From contig NZ_JADKSJ010000002.1 in assembly GCF_015351235.1 (NCBI RefSeq), forward strand, positions 682,001-746,000: a DNA stretch of 64,000 bases, given 5' to 3'. Below are positions 35,026-43,621 of the stretch, piece by piece. Source of the stretch: Plantibacter sp. VKM Ac-2880. GTDB lineage: Bacteria; Actinomycetota; Actinomycetes; Actinomycetales; Microbacteriaceae. The position numbers and the translations under genes are program-made. Position 1 is the stretch's first letter; each line of letters starts with the position of its first letter. Under the pieces are notes generated by a model. The model searched no databases and was not told the DNA's origin. It saw only the letters and a list, made by a program, of their open reading frames with translations.

Positions 35026-36921
35026 TCACTGTACGGCAAATTCGCAGGTAAGCGCCAGTTGTTGTGTTTCGAAAAGATGAAGTTTGGGGGTCGAGACGAC
35101 AAATGGCTGCTTCGACACGCCGGAGGTGGAGACCGCGACGTCGATCGTCGTGCTCTCACCGGGGGCCAACTCGAGTCGGAACTGTGACAGCGGGAAGTCG
35201 CCATCCAGCGCCGGCTGCACCGGGAGATCCGCACCATCACGCTGAATTCCCTCGGTGTACGACCCTGGCGGCGAGTAGACCGCGACTTTGAAGTTGAAGT
35301 TCCCTGGCGTGACCCCATAGATGCCTGCACCCGTGATGTAGTCACTCAACGACGTCGCAGCATCCGCCGGCGCCGTGTTCGTAAACTTCAGACGCAATCC
35401 GAGGACCTGTCCCCCGGAACCACACTGTGCTATGCCACTCTCCGTCTGCACGTCGAGGTAGTAGCCCATCTTGCTGCCGGTCGCGTCGTTGATGTAGACC
35501 CCGAAGGCGTCCGCCTGCTGCTCCTTCGTCGGGAGCATGTCGGTCAGGCTCGTATCGGCGAGGAGGAGCTGCTCCTCCTCAGACGCGTTCCACACCAGTA
35601 CCCGGCGCTCGTCGCCCGCCTTCGCGAGTGCTTCCACCAGCTTCGTGGCATCGAAGTTCCCCGTTGAGATGCGGGTGAAGACCGCGGCAGACGCTGCGGC
35701 GAAGAAGGCGTCCTGTTCCGCTCCAGCCGGGTATCGCTGGTAGACCTGGTTGAGCAACAGGTCCGCCGCATTCTCAGCCGTCAGTTGGTCACCCGACGGC
35801 AGGTCGATTGGACCGGTTGCCGCCAAAAGATACCCCAGGGCGACCGGGTCGATGCTAAGCACGCCGTCGGCTCGCGTCCCGAACCGCTGGAACCACATCT
35901 CCGATGCGAGTTCAGCCGAAACGTCGAACCGGGGGGTGAGTGTGACGTCCTGGATGAAACGCCCCGTGATATTGCCGTAAATGCCTGCGGTCTCAGTGGT
36001 CAGCGGCAGGACGGGCTCGGGGAACCGAGGGAAGTCGCCTGACGTCGCCTGCTGAAGGAGCGAGATCCGACCCCCGTCGGTTCCGATGAGCGCGAGGGCT
36101 CCGGGGTTGCCGCCGCCCGCGCGTGGCTCGGCCGGGTTCTGGAACATGATCAGGTAGTTGCGCGGGCCATTCGCACCGAGCATCGCCGGGAGGAGGTCGA
36201 TCGCGCGGCGTGCAGCGTCGACCGTGTCCGCCGTCTCTGTGAGCACCGGCCCGAGCTGATCGACGGCTGCAGACACCTGGCTGATCAGCGAGGACTGGTC
36301 GATGCCGCGGACGCGCTGAGCAGCGCTCTCCAGGGCATCGTCGGCGGAACGGACGTCCTGCTGCGCGTCGATCATCGGCTGCAGTGGCACCGCGCCGTCG
36401 ACCGGCTTGAAGAGGTCGGGACGAAGAGAACCGGAGAGGTTGACGAGCGGCGAGATGGCTCCGACGGCGACCTCGTCGGTCGCACCGGCAAGGTTGCGCA
36501 CGGCCGAGAGGTTGGGTCCGATCCACGGCACGATCTCGGCAGCGCGCCAGATGGGGTCGCTCGTCAGCGCCGCAGCCTCACGCGCATGCGAGGCGAGCTC
36601 ACGGGCGGTCTTCCCAGCGGCAGGGGCGTCTCCGGCGAGGACCTGCTCCCGGACCTGCTGGGCGAGGGGCACTGCGGCCTCCAACTCCCCCTTCGCGAGG
36701 AACGCGCGAACACCGATCCATGCGACGGCAGCAAGAAGCAGGACGAGCACACCCGACACGATGAGGGCCGTCCGACGACGGCGTGCGCGGAGGCGCTCCG
36801 GGTCTGCATTTTCCCGGCGGCGGGCACGCGAACGAGCATTCGTGCTTCGGCGACTCCGCGACGAGGATCGGGAGGAGCTTGAGGAGGATGAACGACGATT
36901 GTCGGGTTCGGGTGCCGGCAT
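35026..36921 (-). CDS. DUF4012-domain membrane-anchored protein
   Basis: 631 residues: a Ser/Arg-rich cytoplasmic tail (1-50), one transmembrane helix (~51-70) and a large extracytoplasmic part. The section ARNYLIMFQNPAEPRAGGG-like (here PRNYLIMFQNPAEPRAGGGN) through GYLLAATGPIDLPSG and LLLNQVYQRYP is the DUF4012 hallmark, distantly related to LytR-CpsA-Psr-type proteins. DUF4012 genes are common beside actinobacterial exopolysaccharide clusters, and this one sits at the left end of such a locus, on the opposite strand. A role in attaching or handling the polysaccharide is plausible but unproven. Confidence 0.85.
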   Translation of the reverse strand: MPAPEPDNRRSSSSSSSRSSSRSRRSTNARSRARRRENADPERLRARRRRTALIVSGVLVLLLAAVAWIGVRAFLAKGELEAAVPLAQQVREQVLAGDAPAAGKTARELASHAREAAALTSDPIWRAAEIVPWIGPNLSAVRNLAGATDEVAVGAISPLVNLSGSLRPDLFKPVDGAVPLQPMIDAQQDVRSADDALESAAQRVRGIDQSSLISQVSAAVDQLGPVLTETADTVDAARRAIDLLPAMLGANGPRNYLIMFQNPAEPRAGGGNPGALALIGTDGGRISLLQQATSGDFPRFPEPVLPLTTETAGIYGNITGRFIQDVTLTPRFDVSAELASEMWFQRFGTRADGVLSIDPVALGYLLAATGPIDLPSGDQLTAENAADLLLNQVYQRYPAGAEQDAFFAAASAAVFTRISTGNFDATKLVEALAKAGDERRVLVWNASEEEQLLLADTSLTDMLPTKEQQADAFGVYINDATGSKMGYYLDVQTESGIAQCGSGGQVLGLRLKFTNTAPADAATSLSDYITGAGIYGVTPGNFNFKVAVYSPPGSYTEGIQRDGADLPVQPALDGDFPLSQFRLELAPGESTTIDVAVSTSGVSKQPFVVSTPKLHLFETQQLALTCEFAVQ

Positions 36922-36926
36922 GGGGG

Positions 36927-37673
36927 TTATTCAATCACGACGCCGGTACCACCGGTCACGGCGGTAAGACCGAGAGCGAGGATCGACGTGTTGAAAACGA
37001 CGTGCGTGACGATCGCCGGGCCGAGTCGACCAGTCACGACGGCCAAGCTCCCCGCGGCCAGGCCAACGAGTAGGGTTCCGACCCCGACGACGATCGCCTG
37101 GGCGACGGTGGTCACGACGAGGAGGTGCAGGATCGCGAAGAGCAGACCGCTGATCACGACAGCGATCCAGCGACCGCCCCGAAGCGTTCCGATCACCGAG
37201 GGCAGGACGAGTCCGCGGAAGAACAGCTCCTCGATGATCGGAGCGAGCGCGACCGCGGCGAGGAGGGCGACGATGAAGAACATCACCTGATCGACGGTGT
37301 CCAACGGGACGGCACCGCCGGCCGTCGCCGGCAGCCCGCCGTAGAAGAGGATCTCGAGGGAACTCACCGCGATCCGGAGCACGAATCCGGCGGCCGCGCC
37401 CCACAGGAGGTCGATGGGCCGGATGCTCCAACGGACCGCCGACGTCACCAGGCGCCATCGCGGCGTGAGCCCGACGACGAGCAGCGTCACTAGGAGCGGC
37501 AGCCAGACGAGCAGGTAGCCGCTCAGCGGGGAGAACGGCCCGGGGATCCGAACACCGGCGGGGAACGCCAGCACGAGGATCACCGTCGCAACGAACCCGA
37601 TCGACGCGATGACGAGTCGTGATCTCGCGATGGGCTGATCATCGTGCTGGGTCGGTTCACCTGGGTTCGTCAC
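36927..37673 (-). CDS. CPBP-family intramembrane metalloprotease
   Basis: A 248-residue protein with about eight membrane helices. Motifs: EELFFR (Glu148, Glu149, Arg153), FAILH (His183) and HVVFN (His224, Asn228). It is distinct from the copy at 32498, being shorter and without the Arg/Ser insert. Its stop is 6 bp from the DUF4012 start, so the two form an operon. It is divergent from the tyrosine kinase gene, with a ~150-bp shared promoter region. CPBP proteins near polysaccharide loci have no settled role. Confidence 0.87.
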   Translation of the reverse strand: MTNPGEPTQHDDQPIARSRLVIASIGFVATVILVLAFPAGVRIPGPFSPLSGYLLVWLPLLVTLLVVGLTPRWRLVTSAVRWSIRPIDLLWGAAAGFVLRIAVSSLEILFYGGLPATAGGAVPLDTVDQVMFFIVALLAAVALAPIIEELFFRGLVLPSVIGTLRGGRWIAVVISGLLFAILHLLVVTTVAQAIVVGVGTLLVGLAAGSLAVVTGRLGPAIVTHVVFNTSILALGLTAVTGGTGVVIE

Positions 37674-37824
37674 GAGAGCAAACTACGGCAATCGATCACC
37701 TTCATGACACGGCCGCTCGGGAACAGGCGTCGGTTTATGGCAGCATGGCTCCCAACGCCCTGTTCGGGGCACGCCTTGGCAGCAGGGCGAACCGCTCTCC
37801 TCCTCATCGATCGGAAGCCACCGC

Positions 37825-39207
37825 GTGGAGCTCAGTGACTACCTCCGTGTCCTTCGCAAGTATTGGGCGCTCATTGTCGCTCTTGCTCTGGTCGGTGTCG
37901 CCGCCGCAGCTGCATACTCGCTCGCCAAGACTCCCGAATACAGCTCCTCGGCAAAGGTGTTCGTGTCCACGCAGTCGAGCGACAACGTCTCCGACCTCGC
38001 CCAGGGCAACACCTACTCGCAGCAGCGTGTGAAGACCTACGTCAACCTGGTGAGCACGCCGATCGTCCTGCAGCCCGTCATCGCGGCTCTCGAGCTCAAC
38101 ATCACGGTCGGACAACTGGGTGGGCAGGTGTCCGCCGTCGCGACGCCAGACACGACGATCATCCAGATCACCGCAACGAGCGAGGACCCGGTGCTCGCGG
38201 CAGAGCTGGCCAACACCACCGCCGAGAGCCTCACCGGCGTCGTCGCGAAAATCGAGAGCACGGACGACGGAGCAACCAGTCCGGTGAAACTGACCCGCGT
38301 GCAGGAGGCCAATGTGCCGACGGCGCCCGGCAGTCCGAACGTGCCGCTGAACCTCGCCCTGGGCGTCCTGGTCGGACTTGCCCTCGGGATCGCGTTCGCG
38401 GTCCTCCGCGAAACGCTCGACACGCGCATCCGCAACGAACGCGATGTCGAGTCGCTGACCGACATTCCGCTCATGGGCGGCATCGCCTTCGACCCGAAGG
38501 CGAAACAGCGCCCCCTCATCGTCCAGGCCGACCCGAAGAGCCCCCGCGCCGAGTCGTTCCGCAGCCTGCGCACCAACCTGCAGTTCCTCGACGTCAGCGA
38601 TCAGCCCCGCAGCTACGTCATCACCTCCTCCATCCAGAGCGAGGGCAAGAGCACGACAGCGGCGAACCTCGCGATCGCTCTGGCGGATGCCGGTCACCGC
38701 GTCATCATCATCGACGCGGACCTCCGCCGTCCGAAGCTCGCGTCGTACTTCGACCTCGAGGGCGCTGTCGGGCTCAGCGATGTCCTCATCCGTCGGGCGA
38801 CGCTCGAGGACACCATGCAGCCTTGGGGCCGCGGTGCGCTCACCGTCCTCCCCGCCGGCGCGATCCCCCCCAACCCGAGCGAGCTGCTCGGCTCGAGTGT
38901 GATGCAGAAGCTCATCTCCGGTCTCGAGAAGCAGTTCGACTACGTCCTCATCGACGCACCGCCACTGCTCCCCGTCACCGACGGCGCACTCCTCGCCCGG
39001 CACACGGGCGGCGCGCTGGTCATCGTCGCCGCCGGCCGGACGCACAAGAACCAGTTGAAGGGCGCCCTCGAGTCCCTCGCGCACGTCAACGCCTCGGTGT
39101 CCGGTCTCGTCATGACCATGGTCCCGACCAAGGGCCCCGACGCCTACGGCTATTCGCGCTACGGGTACGGAGCCGGCTACGGCTACACCGAGGATGTGAA
39201 GGCGTGA
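37825..39207 (+). CDS. Polysaccharide co-polymerase/tyrosine autokinase (Wzc/CapAB-like)
   Basis: A 460-residue fusion that controls chain length and export of exopolysaccharide. A Wzz domain lies between two helices (~15-34 and ~175-195). The cytoplasmic BY-kinase follows, with Walker A SIQSEGKST (Lys275), Walker A' VIIIDADLRRP (293-303) and Walker B YVLIDAPP (~373-380). The C-terminus is a tyrosine cluster (six Tyr within the last 20-22 residues, YGYSRYGYGAGYGY) that is autophosphorylated in this family. The GTG start gives MELSDYLRVLRKYW, a normal beginning. The stop overlaps the phosphatase GTG by 3 bases, so the two are coupled. Confidence 0.94.
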   Translation: MELSDYLRVLRKYWALIVALALVGVAAAAAYSLAKTPEYSSSAKVFVSTQSSDNVSDLAQGNTYSQQRVKTYVNLVSTPIVLQPVIAALELNITVGQLGGQVSAVATPDTTIIQITATSEDPVLAAELANTTAESLTGVVAKIESTDDGATSPVKLTRVQEANVPTAPGSPNVPLNLALGVLVGLALGIAFAVLRETLDTRIRNERDVESLTDIPLMGGIAFDPKAKQRPLIVQADPKSPRAESFRSLRTNLQFLDVSDQPRSYVITSSIQSEGKSTTAANLAIALADAGHRVIIIDADLRRPKLASYFDLEGAVGLSDVLIRRATLEDTMQPWGRGALTVLPAGAIPPNPSELLGSSVMQKLISGLEKQFDYVLIDAPPLLPVTDGALLARHTGGALVIVAAGRTHKNQLKGALESLAHVNASVSGLVMTMVPTKGPDAYGYSRYGYGAGYGYTEDVKA

Positions 39208-39806
39208 CCGACGGCACGACGGCGACGGGCACGCGTCCGTTCTCGATCCTGTTCGTCTGCACCGGCAACATCTGCCGCTCCGCACTCGGGGCTCAGCTGC
39301 TGACCGCCCGACTCGACGAGGCAGGGGTCACCGCAGGCGGCCACCTCATCCGCGTGTCGAGCGCCGGAACGGGCATGGAGCCCGAGCTCGTCATGCCCGC
39401 AGAGGTCATCGAGCAGTCCCGCCGCTTGGGAGGGGATCCGAGCGGCCACGTCCCGCGGCAGCTGGATCGCGACATCGTCGCCGACGCCGATCTCATCCTC
39501 ACGGCGACGAGAGCGCACCGCAGCGACGTCGCCCGACTGCTCCCCCGCGCCTCCCGGGCCACGTTCACCGTGCCACAGTTCGCTCGCCTCGTGGCCGAGA
39601 CCGAACCCGCGGATGATCTGTGGGCGCTCGTGGCGGAAGTGGCCGCTGAACGCGGGCTCGTGCCGCCTCCCGAGAACCCCGAGGACGACGACATCGAAGA
39701 CCCGTACCGCCGCAGCACCGAGACGTACGAGCGGGTCGGCGAGCAGATCCGAGGCTTCATCGACACCATCGCAAGCCGCTTGGCACAGTCGGGCGATCGA
39801 CGGTGA
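39204..39806 (+). CDS. Low-molecular-weight protein-tyrosine phosphatase (Wzb-like)
   Basis: A 200-residue cytoplasmic enzyme with the N-terminal P-loop C-x5-R (Cys19 to Arg25 in FVCTGNICRS) and general acid Asp in EDPYRRS near residue 170. It would dephosphorylate the tyrosine tail of the kinase encoded immediately before it, cycling polysaccharide export. The GTG at 39204 overlaps the kinase stop (GTGA), and its own stop overlaps the next gene start. It is slightly longer than typical (~150-160 residues), owing to an acidic insert around EDDDIEDP. Confidence 0.94.
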   Translation: MTDGTTATGTRPFSILFVCTGNICRSALGAQLLTARLDEAGVTAGGHLIRVSSAGTGMEPELVMPAEVIEQSRRLGGDPSGHVPRQLDRDIVADADLILTATRAHRSDVARLLPRASRATFTVPQFARLVAETEPADDLWALVAEVAAERGLVPPPENPEDDDIEDPYRRSTETYERVGEQIRGFIDTIASRLAQSGDRR

Positions 39807-40789
39807 GCACGAAGCGTGGCCGCTCGACCTTCCGCTCCGCGAAGGGCCGATCACGGTGGCGTGACTCGCTGAGTTCCAGCCAGCGGGTGCTCGTCCTCGT
39901 GGGCCTCGCTCTGTTCCTGATCGTCGATGTGATCCTCGTCGGACTCGCCCTCTCGGCGAACCAGGTGCCGAGCGCAGAACGCACACCGCGTCCGCTGGTC
40001 ACCTTCAACTCGACTCCACAGCCGGCGCCTGCGCCCGTTGCATCGGCCGAGCCGACGGCTGAGCCGGCGGCGGACGGCAAGCGGTTCATCACAACCATTG
40101 ACGGCCAGACGCTGTGGCGTGCGACCGCCGGCGCGTGTGCCTCCACGCCCGCGGTCGTCGAGCGGAGCGTCGACGCCGGCACCACGTGGACGCCGTTGGC
40201 GACGAACGCCTTCGACCTCCGGCAGGTACTCACCCTGACGACCGGCGAGGAGGGCGAACTCGAGATCATCGGCGCCACGGGCGACGCCTGCGCTGTCGGC
40301 GGGTTCTCCTCCACCGATGCCGGGGACACCTGGGCGCCGGACGCAGCGCTTCCAGGCGAGGTCGGCTACGAGACCCCAGACGGAACCTCGATCGTCGTCG
40401 CAGGTCAAGGGGTCGGCCTCCCCTGTCCGGCTGTCGAGGTCATCAGTGCACGGACCGATCGAACCGTGGCCGCTTGCGCCGCGGTCATGGCGGAGTGGGA
40501 TCCAACCGCTGGCGCATGGAGCACGACGCCCTATGCCGGCGTACACGGCCTCGCGACCGAGGGCGACCGCCTGATGTTCGTCGCGCGTGGTGTGCCAGGG
40601 TGCAACGGCCTCGGTGCACTGGCGATCAACGGCGTGCCGGCCGCAGTCTCGAGCGCCCCGCTCGTCGGATGCATCGAAGGAGCCGATGGGTCGGCACCCG
40701 CCGCGCTCACGATCGCCGGGCAGGGCGCATGGCTCTGGGTCGGCGACCGGCTGTACCGTTCGGCCGATGGAGGCGCGACTTGGAGCTAG
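39803..40789 (+). CDS. Single-pass membrane protein with sialidase/BNR-like repeats, unknown function
   Basis: 328 residues: a basic cytoplasmic tail, one transmembrane helix (~28-50), a Pro/Ala/Glu linker (STPQPAPAPVASAEPTAEP) and a ~240-residue domain with Asp-box-like motifs (SVDAGTTWTPL, STDAGDTWAPD, SADGGATWS) of beta-propeller proteins. Four or more Cys suggest disulphides outside the cell. It overlaps the phosphatase by 4 bp, so it is made with the kinase/phosphatase pair. Sialidase activity is unlikely because catalytic Arg/Tyr motifs are not visible. It could bind or gauge the emerging polysaccharide. Confidence 0.72.
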   Translation: MSTKRGRSTFRSAKGRSRWRDSLSSSQRVLVLVGLALFLIVDVILVGLALSANQVPSAERTPRPLVTFNSTPQPAPAPVASAEPTAEPAADGKRFITTIDGQTLWRATAGACASTPAVVERSVDAGTTWTPLATNAFDLRQVLTLTTGEEGELEIIGATGDACAVGGFSSTDAGDTWAPDAALPGEVGYETPDGTSIVVAGQGVGLPCPAVEVISARTDRTVAACAAVMAEWDPTAGAWSTTPYAGVHGLATEGDRLMFVARGVPGCNGLGALAINGVPAAVSSAPLVGCIEGADGSAPAALTIAGQGAWLWVGDRLYRSADGGATWS

Positions 40790-40852
40790 GGTTTTCCCTA
40801 CAGTTGTAGCTCAGGGACCCCGGCTGGGGGCCAATCGCTAAAAGGAGGACAG

Positions 40853-40939
40853 ATGTCGGCTGCCTCGACCGCTATCCTCAGCAACAGGATGGATACATCC
40901 GCGTATCGAACCACGAAGCTCTTCCCTCGTCACCCGTAG
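40853..40939 (+). CDS. Candidate 28-residue peptide with strong ribosome site
   Basis: AAAAGGAGG (40840-40848) lies four bases before an ATG that opens a 28-codon frame (begins MSAASTAIL, ends FPRHP) closed by TAG at 40939, 28 bp before the sugar transferase start. The product is basic with no transmembrane helix. The near-perfect ribosome site is stronger than that of most neighbours, so this could be a leader peptide controlling the downstream genes. No homology is known to me. Confidence 0.45.
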   Translation: MSAASTAILSNRMDTSAYRTTKLFPRHP

Positions 40940-40967
40940 TAATTACGTGTCCCACCACGGAGACCGC

Positions 40968-42476
40968 ATGTTGTCGCAGCCTTCCGTGCCGCTGCCAACG
41001 ACGCCTGCGAGCACTCCCCCCGACCCGGCTCGCCCTGCCGCGCGCGATTGGCGTCGTGTCTACGCGCGCCGGCTCGCCGTCACCGACGCGATCGTCCTCA
41101 TCTGGGTCGTGTTCGGCACCCAGCTGTTCTGGTTCGACTTCGACCAGGAGACGACATCCGTCGGCTTCGACATGGCCCGGGTTGTGGTGAACTACACGGT
41201 CATCTCGATCACGCTCATCGTCGCGTGGCTCGTCACCCTCCGCATCTTCGGCACCCGCGAGTACCGCGTGGTCGGCAGTGGCAACGCCGAATACCGGCTC
41301 ATCGCCGACGCGAGCATCCGACTGTTCGGCATCATCGCGATCATCGCCTTCCTGGTGAAGCTCGACCTGGCCCGCGGCTACTTCCTCCTCGCGTTCCCCC
41401 TCGGCATCCTCGTCCTCCTCCTCTCGCGGTGGATGTGGCGCCAGTGGCTCTCGGTGCAGCGTGCGCACGGGCGCTACGCATCACTCGTCCTCCTCGTCGG
41501 CTCGGCCGACTCCGCGGAGCACATCGCGAAGGAACTCACCCGCAACACCGATGCCGGCTACCGCGTGGTCGGTGCATGTGTGCCGACCGGCAAGATCGGC
41601 GGCACCCTCGGCGAGACCGGCATCCCCGTCTCCGGCACGGTGGACACCGTGCTCGAGGCGATCGCGGTGACGGGCGCCGACACGATCATCATCACCAGCT
41701 CCGATGAGCTGACACCGGTGCGGGTGCGCGAGTTGAGCTGGAGCCTCGAGCCCGGACGCCAGCACCTCATCGTCGCCCCGAGCCTGACCGACGTCGGCGG
41801 CCCACGCATCCACACGCGACCCGTCGCCGGGCTGCCGCTCATCCACGTGGAGACCCCGCGCTACGAGGGCCGGAAGCGGTTCTCGAAGCGCGCGTTCGAC
41901 ATCCTCGGTTCCGGCGCGATCCTCCTCGTCGCCTCCCCCATCCTGCTGGTCGTCGCACTCCTCGTGAAGTTCACGAGCCCAGGTCCGGTCCTCTACCGAC
42001 AGGAACGGATCGGCCTGAACGGCGAGCCGTTCCCCATGCTCAAGTTCCGCTCCATGCGGGTCAACGCCGACGCCGAGCTCGCCGCGCTCCTCGAGCAGCA
42101 GGGCACCAGCGACCGCCCGCTCTTCAAGGTGCAGAACGACCCCCGCCTGACCCGCGTCGGCGCGACCCTGCGGAAGTTCTCGCTCGACGAGTTCCCGCAG
42201 CTCATCAACGTCTTCCGGGGCGACATGAGCCTCGTCGGCCCGCGCCCACAGCGCGAGGGCGAGGTCGCGCTCTACGACTCGGCAGCCAAACGTCGCCTCA
42301 TCGTGCAACCCGGCATGACCGGCCTCTGGCAGGTCAGCGGTCGTTCCGCCCTCAGCTGGGAGGACGCCATCCGTCTCGACCTGTACTACGTCGAGAACTG
42401 GTCCCTCACGGGCGACGTCATCATCCTGTGGCGCACGATCCGGGCGGTCGTCGCGCCCGGCAAGGAAGCCCACTGA
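40968..42476 (+). CDS. Undecaprenyl-phosphate sugar phosphotransferase (exopolysaccharide initiation)
   Basis: A 502-residue polyprenyl glycosylphosphotransferase (WcaJ/CpsE type) that loads the first phospho-sugar onto the lipid carrier. N-terminal helices (~30-150) are followed by a Rossmann-like CoA-binding-type region (~165-290) and the bacterial sugar transferase domain (~300-500: KRAFDILGSG, PGPVLYRQERIGLNG, MLKFRSM, LRKFSLDEFPQLINV, SLVGPRPQR, VQPGMTGLWQVSGRS). The ATG at 40968 is chosen over an upstream in-frame GTG (40947) because GGAG precedes it. The stop overlaps the next start by one base. Confidence 0.94.
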   Translation: MLSQPSVPLPTTPASTPPDPARPAARDWRRVYARRLAVTDAIVLIWVVFGTQLFWFDFDQETTSVGFDMARVVVNYTVISITLIVAWLVTLRIFGTREYRVVGSGNAEYRLIADASIRLFGIIAIIAFLVKLDLARGYFLLAFPLGILVLLLSRWMWRQWLSVQRAHGRYASLVLLVGSADSAEHIAKELTRNTDAGYRVVGACVPTGKIGGTLGETGIPVSGTVDTVLEAIAVTGADTIIITSSDELTPVRVRELSWSLEPGRQHLIVAPSLTDVGGPRIHTRPVAGLPLIHVETPRYEGRKRFSKRAFDILGSGAILLVASPILLVVALLVKFTSPGPVLYRQERIGLNGEPFPMLKFRSMRVNADAELAALLEQQGTSDRPLFKVQNDPRLTRVGATLRKFSLDEFPQLINVFRGDMSLVGPRPQREGEVALYDSAAKRRLIVQPGMTGLWQVSGRSALSWEDAIRLDLYYVENWSLTGDVIILWRTIRAVVAPGKEAH

Positions 42477-43621
42477 TGGCGGGTCTCATCGTCCACGAGT
42501 GGATCGAACGCCACGGTGGCTCGGAGAACGTCGTCGATGCGATGGCCGCCGCCTATCCCGACGCCGACATCCACTGCCTCTGGAGCAACGCCCCGGACCG
42601 CTTCCCCGGCCACGCGGTGAGCGAGTCCTGGCTCTCACGCACCCCCCTGCGCAGGAGCAAAGCGGCCGCCCTGCCATTCATGCCCCTCACCTGGGCGCGC
42701 ACCGACGTCTCGCACGCCGACTTCGTCCTCATCAGCTCACACGCCTTCGCGCACCACGCCGGAGGGAGACAGCCCGCCGACGGTCCCGATCGCTTCGTCT
42801 ACGTGCACACGCCGGCCCGCTACCTGTGGGCTCCGGAACTCGACGTCCGTGGCGGGAACCTCGCCGCTCGCGCCCTCGCACCGGCGCTGCGCCGGGTCGA
42901 CCGCAAGCGTGCACAGGACGGCGCGACCTTCGCCGCGAACAGCGACTACATCCGGCAGCGGATGGAACGCTCCTGGGGGGTCGAGGCCGAGGTCATCCAC
43001 CCGCCTGTCCGCGTCGAGTACCTGCAGAGCGTCCCGTCGTGGGCCGATCGCCTGAGCACCGAGGACGCGTATCTGTTCTCGACGCTTCCGACGGACTACG
43101 TCCTCGGTGCCTCGCGCTTCGTCGACTACAAGCGTCTCGACGTCGCGATCCGAGCCGGTGAGCTGGCCGGGCTGCCGGTCGTGCTGGCTGGCGCTGGCCC
43201 GCAGCACGCCGAGTTGCAGGCGCTCGCAGACGCCGCATCGGTGCCGGTCATCATCATGACGCGGCCGAGTGACGAACTCCTGTTCGCGCTGTACGAGGCC
43301 GCTTCCCTGCTCGTGTTCGCGGCGATCGAGGACTTCGGCATCATGCCGGTCGAGGCGATGGCGCTCGGCACCCCGGCGCTCGTGCTGTCCGAGGGCGGGG
43401 CCTCCGAGAGCGTGCTCGCCATCGACGGCGGGGTGGTCGTCGATACGCTCGACGACGCGACGCTGCGCGAGGCCGTCGAACGCGCGCTCCTCGTCGACAT
43501 GGCACCCGCGCAGGACCGGGTGAACGCCCTCTTCGGATCGGCCGCCTTCGCCACCAAGCTCACGAACTGGGTCGGACATCCTGTCTCCGCCAGTGGTACC
43601 GATCGGACCGTCGCCTCATGA
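42476..43621 (+). CDS. Glycosyltransferase family 4
   Basis: A 381-residue GT-B cytoplasmic enzyme that adds a sugar to the lipid-linked polysaccharide unit. The acceptor half begins LIVHEWIERHGGSENVVDAM. The donor half has FVDYKRLDVAIRA, VVLAGAGPQ and the nucleotide-sugar motif AAIEDFGIMPVEAMALGTPAL. FVYVHTPARYLWAPELD is common in capsule/EPS members. The ATG at 42476 shares a base with the preceding stop (TGATG). The next gene starts inside its end by 4 bp. The sugar transferred cannot be read from sequence. Confidence 0.9.
   Translation: MAGLIVHEWIERHGGSENVVDAMAAAYPDADIHCLWSNAPDRFPGHAVSESWLSRTPLRRSKAAALPFMPLTWARTDVSHADFVLISSHAFAHHAGGRQPADGPDRFVYVHTPARYLWAPELDVRGGNLAARALAPALRRVDRKRAQDGATFAANSDYIRQRMERSWGVEAEVIHPPVRVEYLQSVPSWADRLSTEDAYLFSTLPTDYVLGASRFVDYKRLDVAIRAGELAGLPVVLAGAGPQHAELQALADAASVPVIIMTRPSDELLFALYEAASLLVFAAIEDFGIMPVEAMALGTPALVLSEGGASESVLAIDGGVVVDTLDDATLREAVERALLVDMAPAQDRVNALFGSAAFATKLTNWVGHPVSASGTDRTVAS

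Noticed and set aside
32498-37673. CPBP proteases considered as bacteriocin immunity proteins
   Set aside because: No precursor peptide, ABC exporter or maturation enzyme was found near either copy. The 59-residue acidic protein lacks a leader or Gly-Gly motif.
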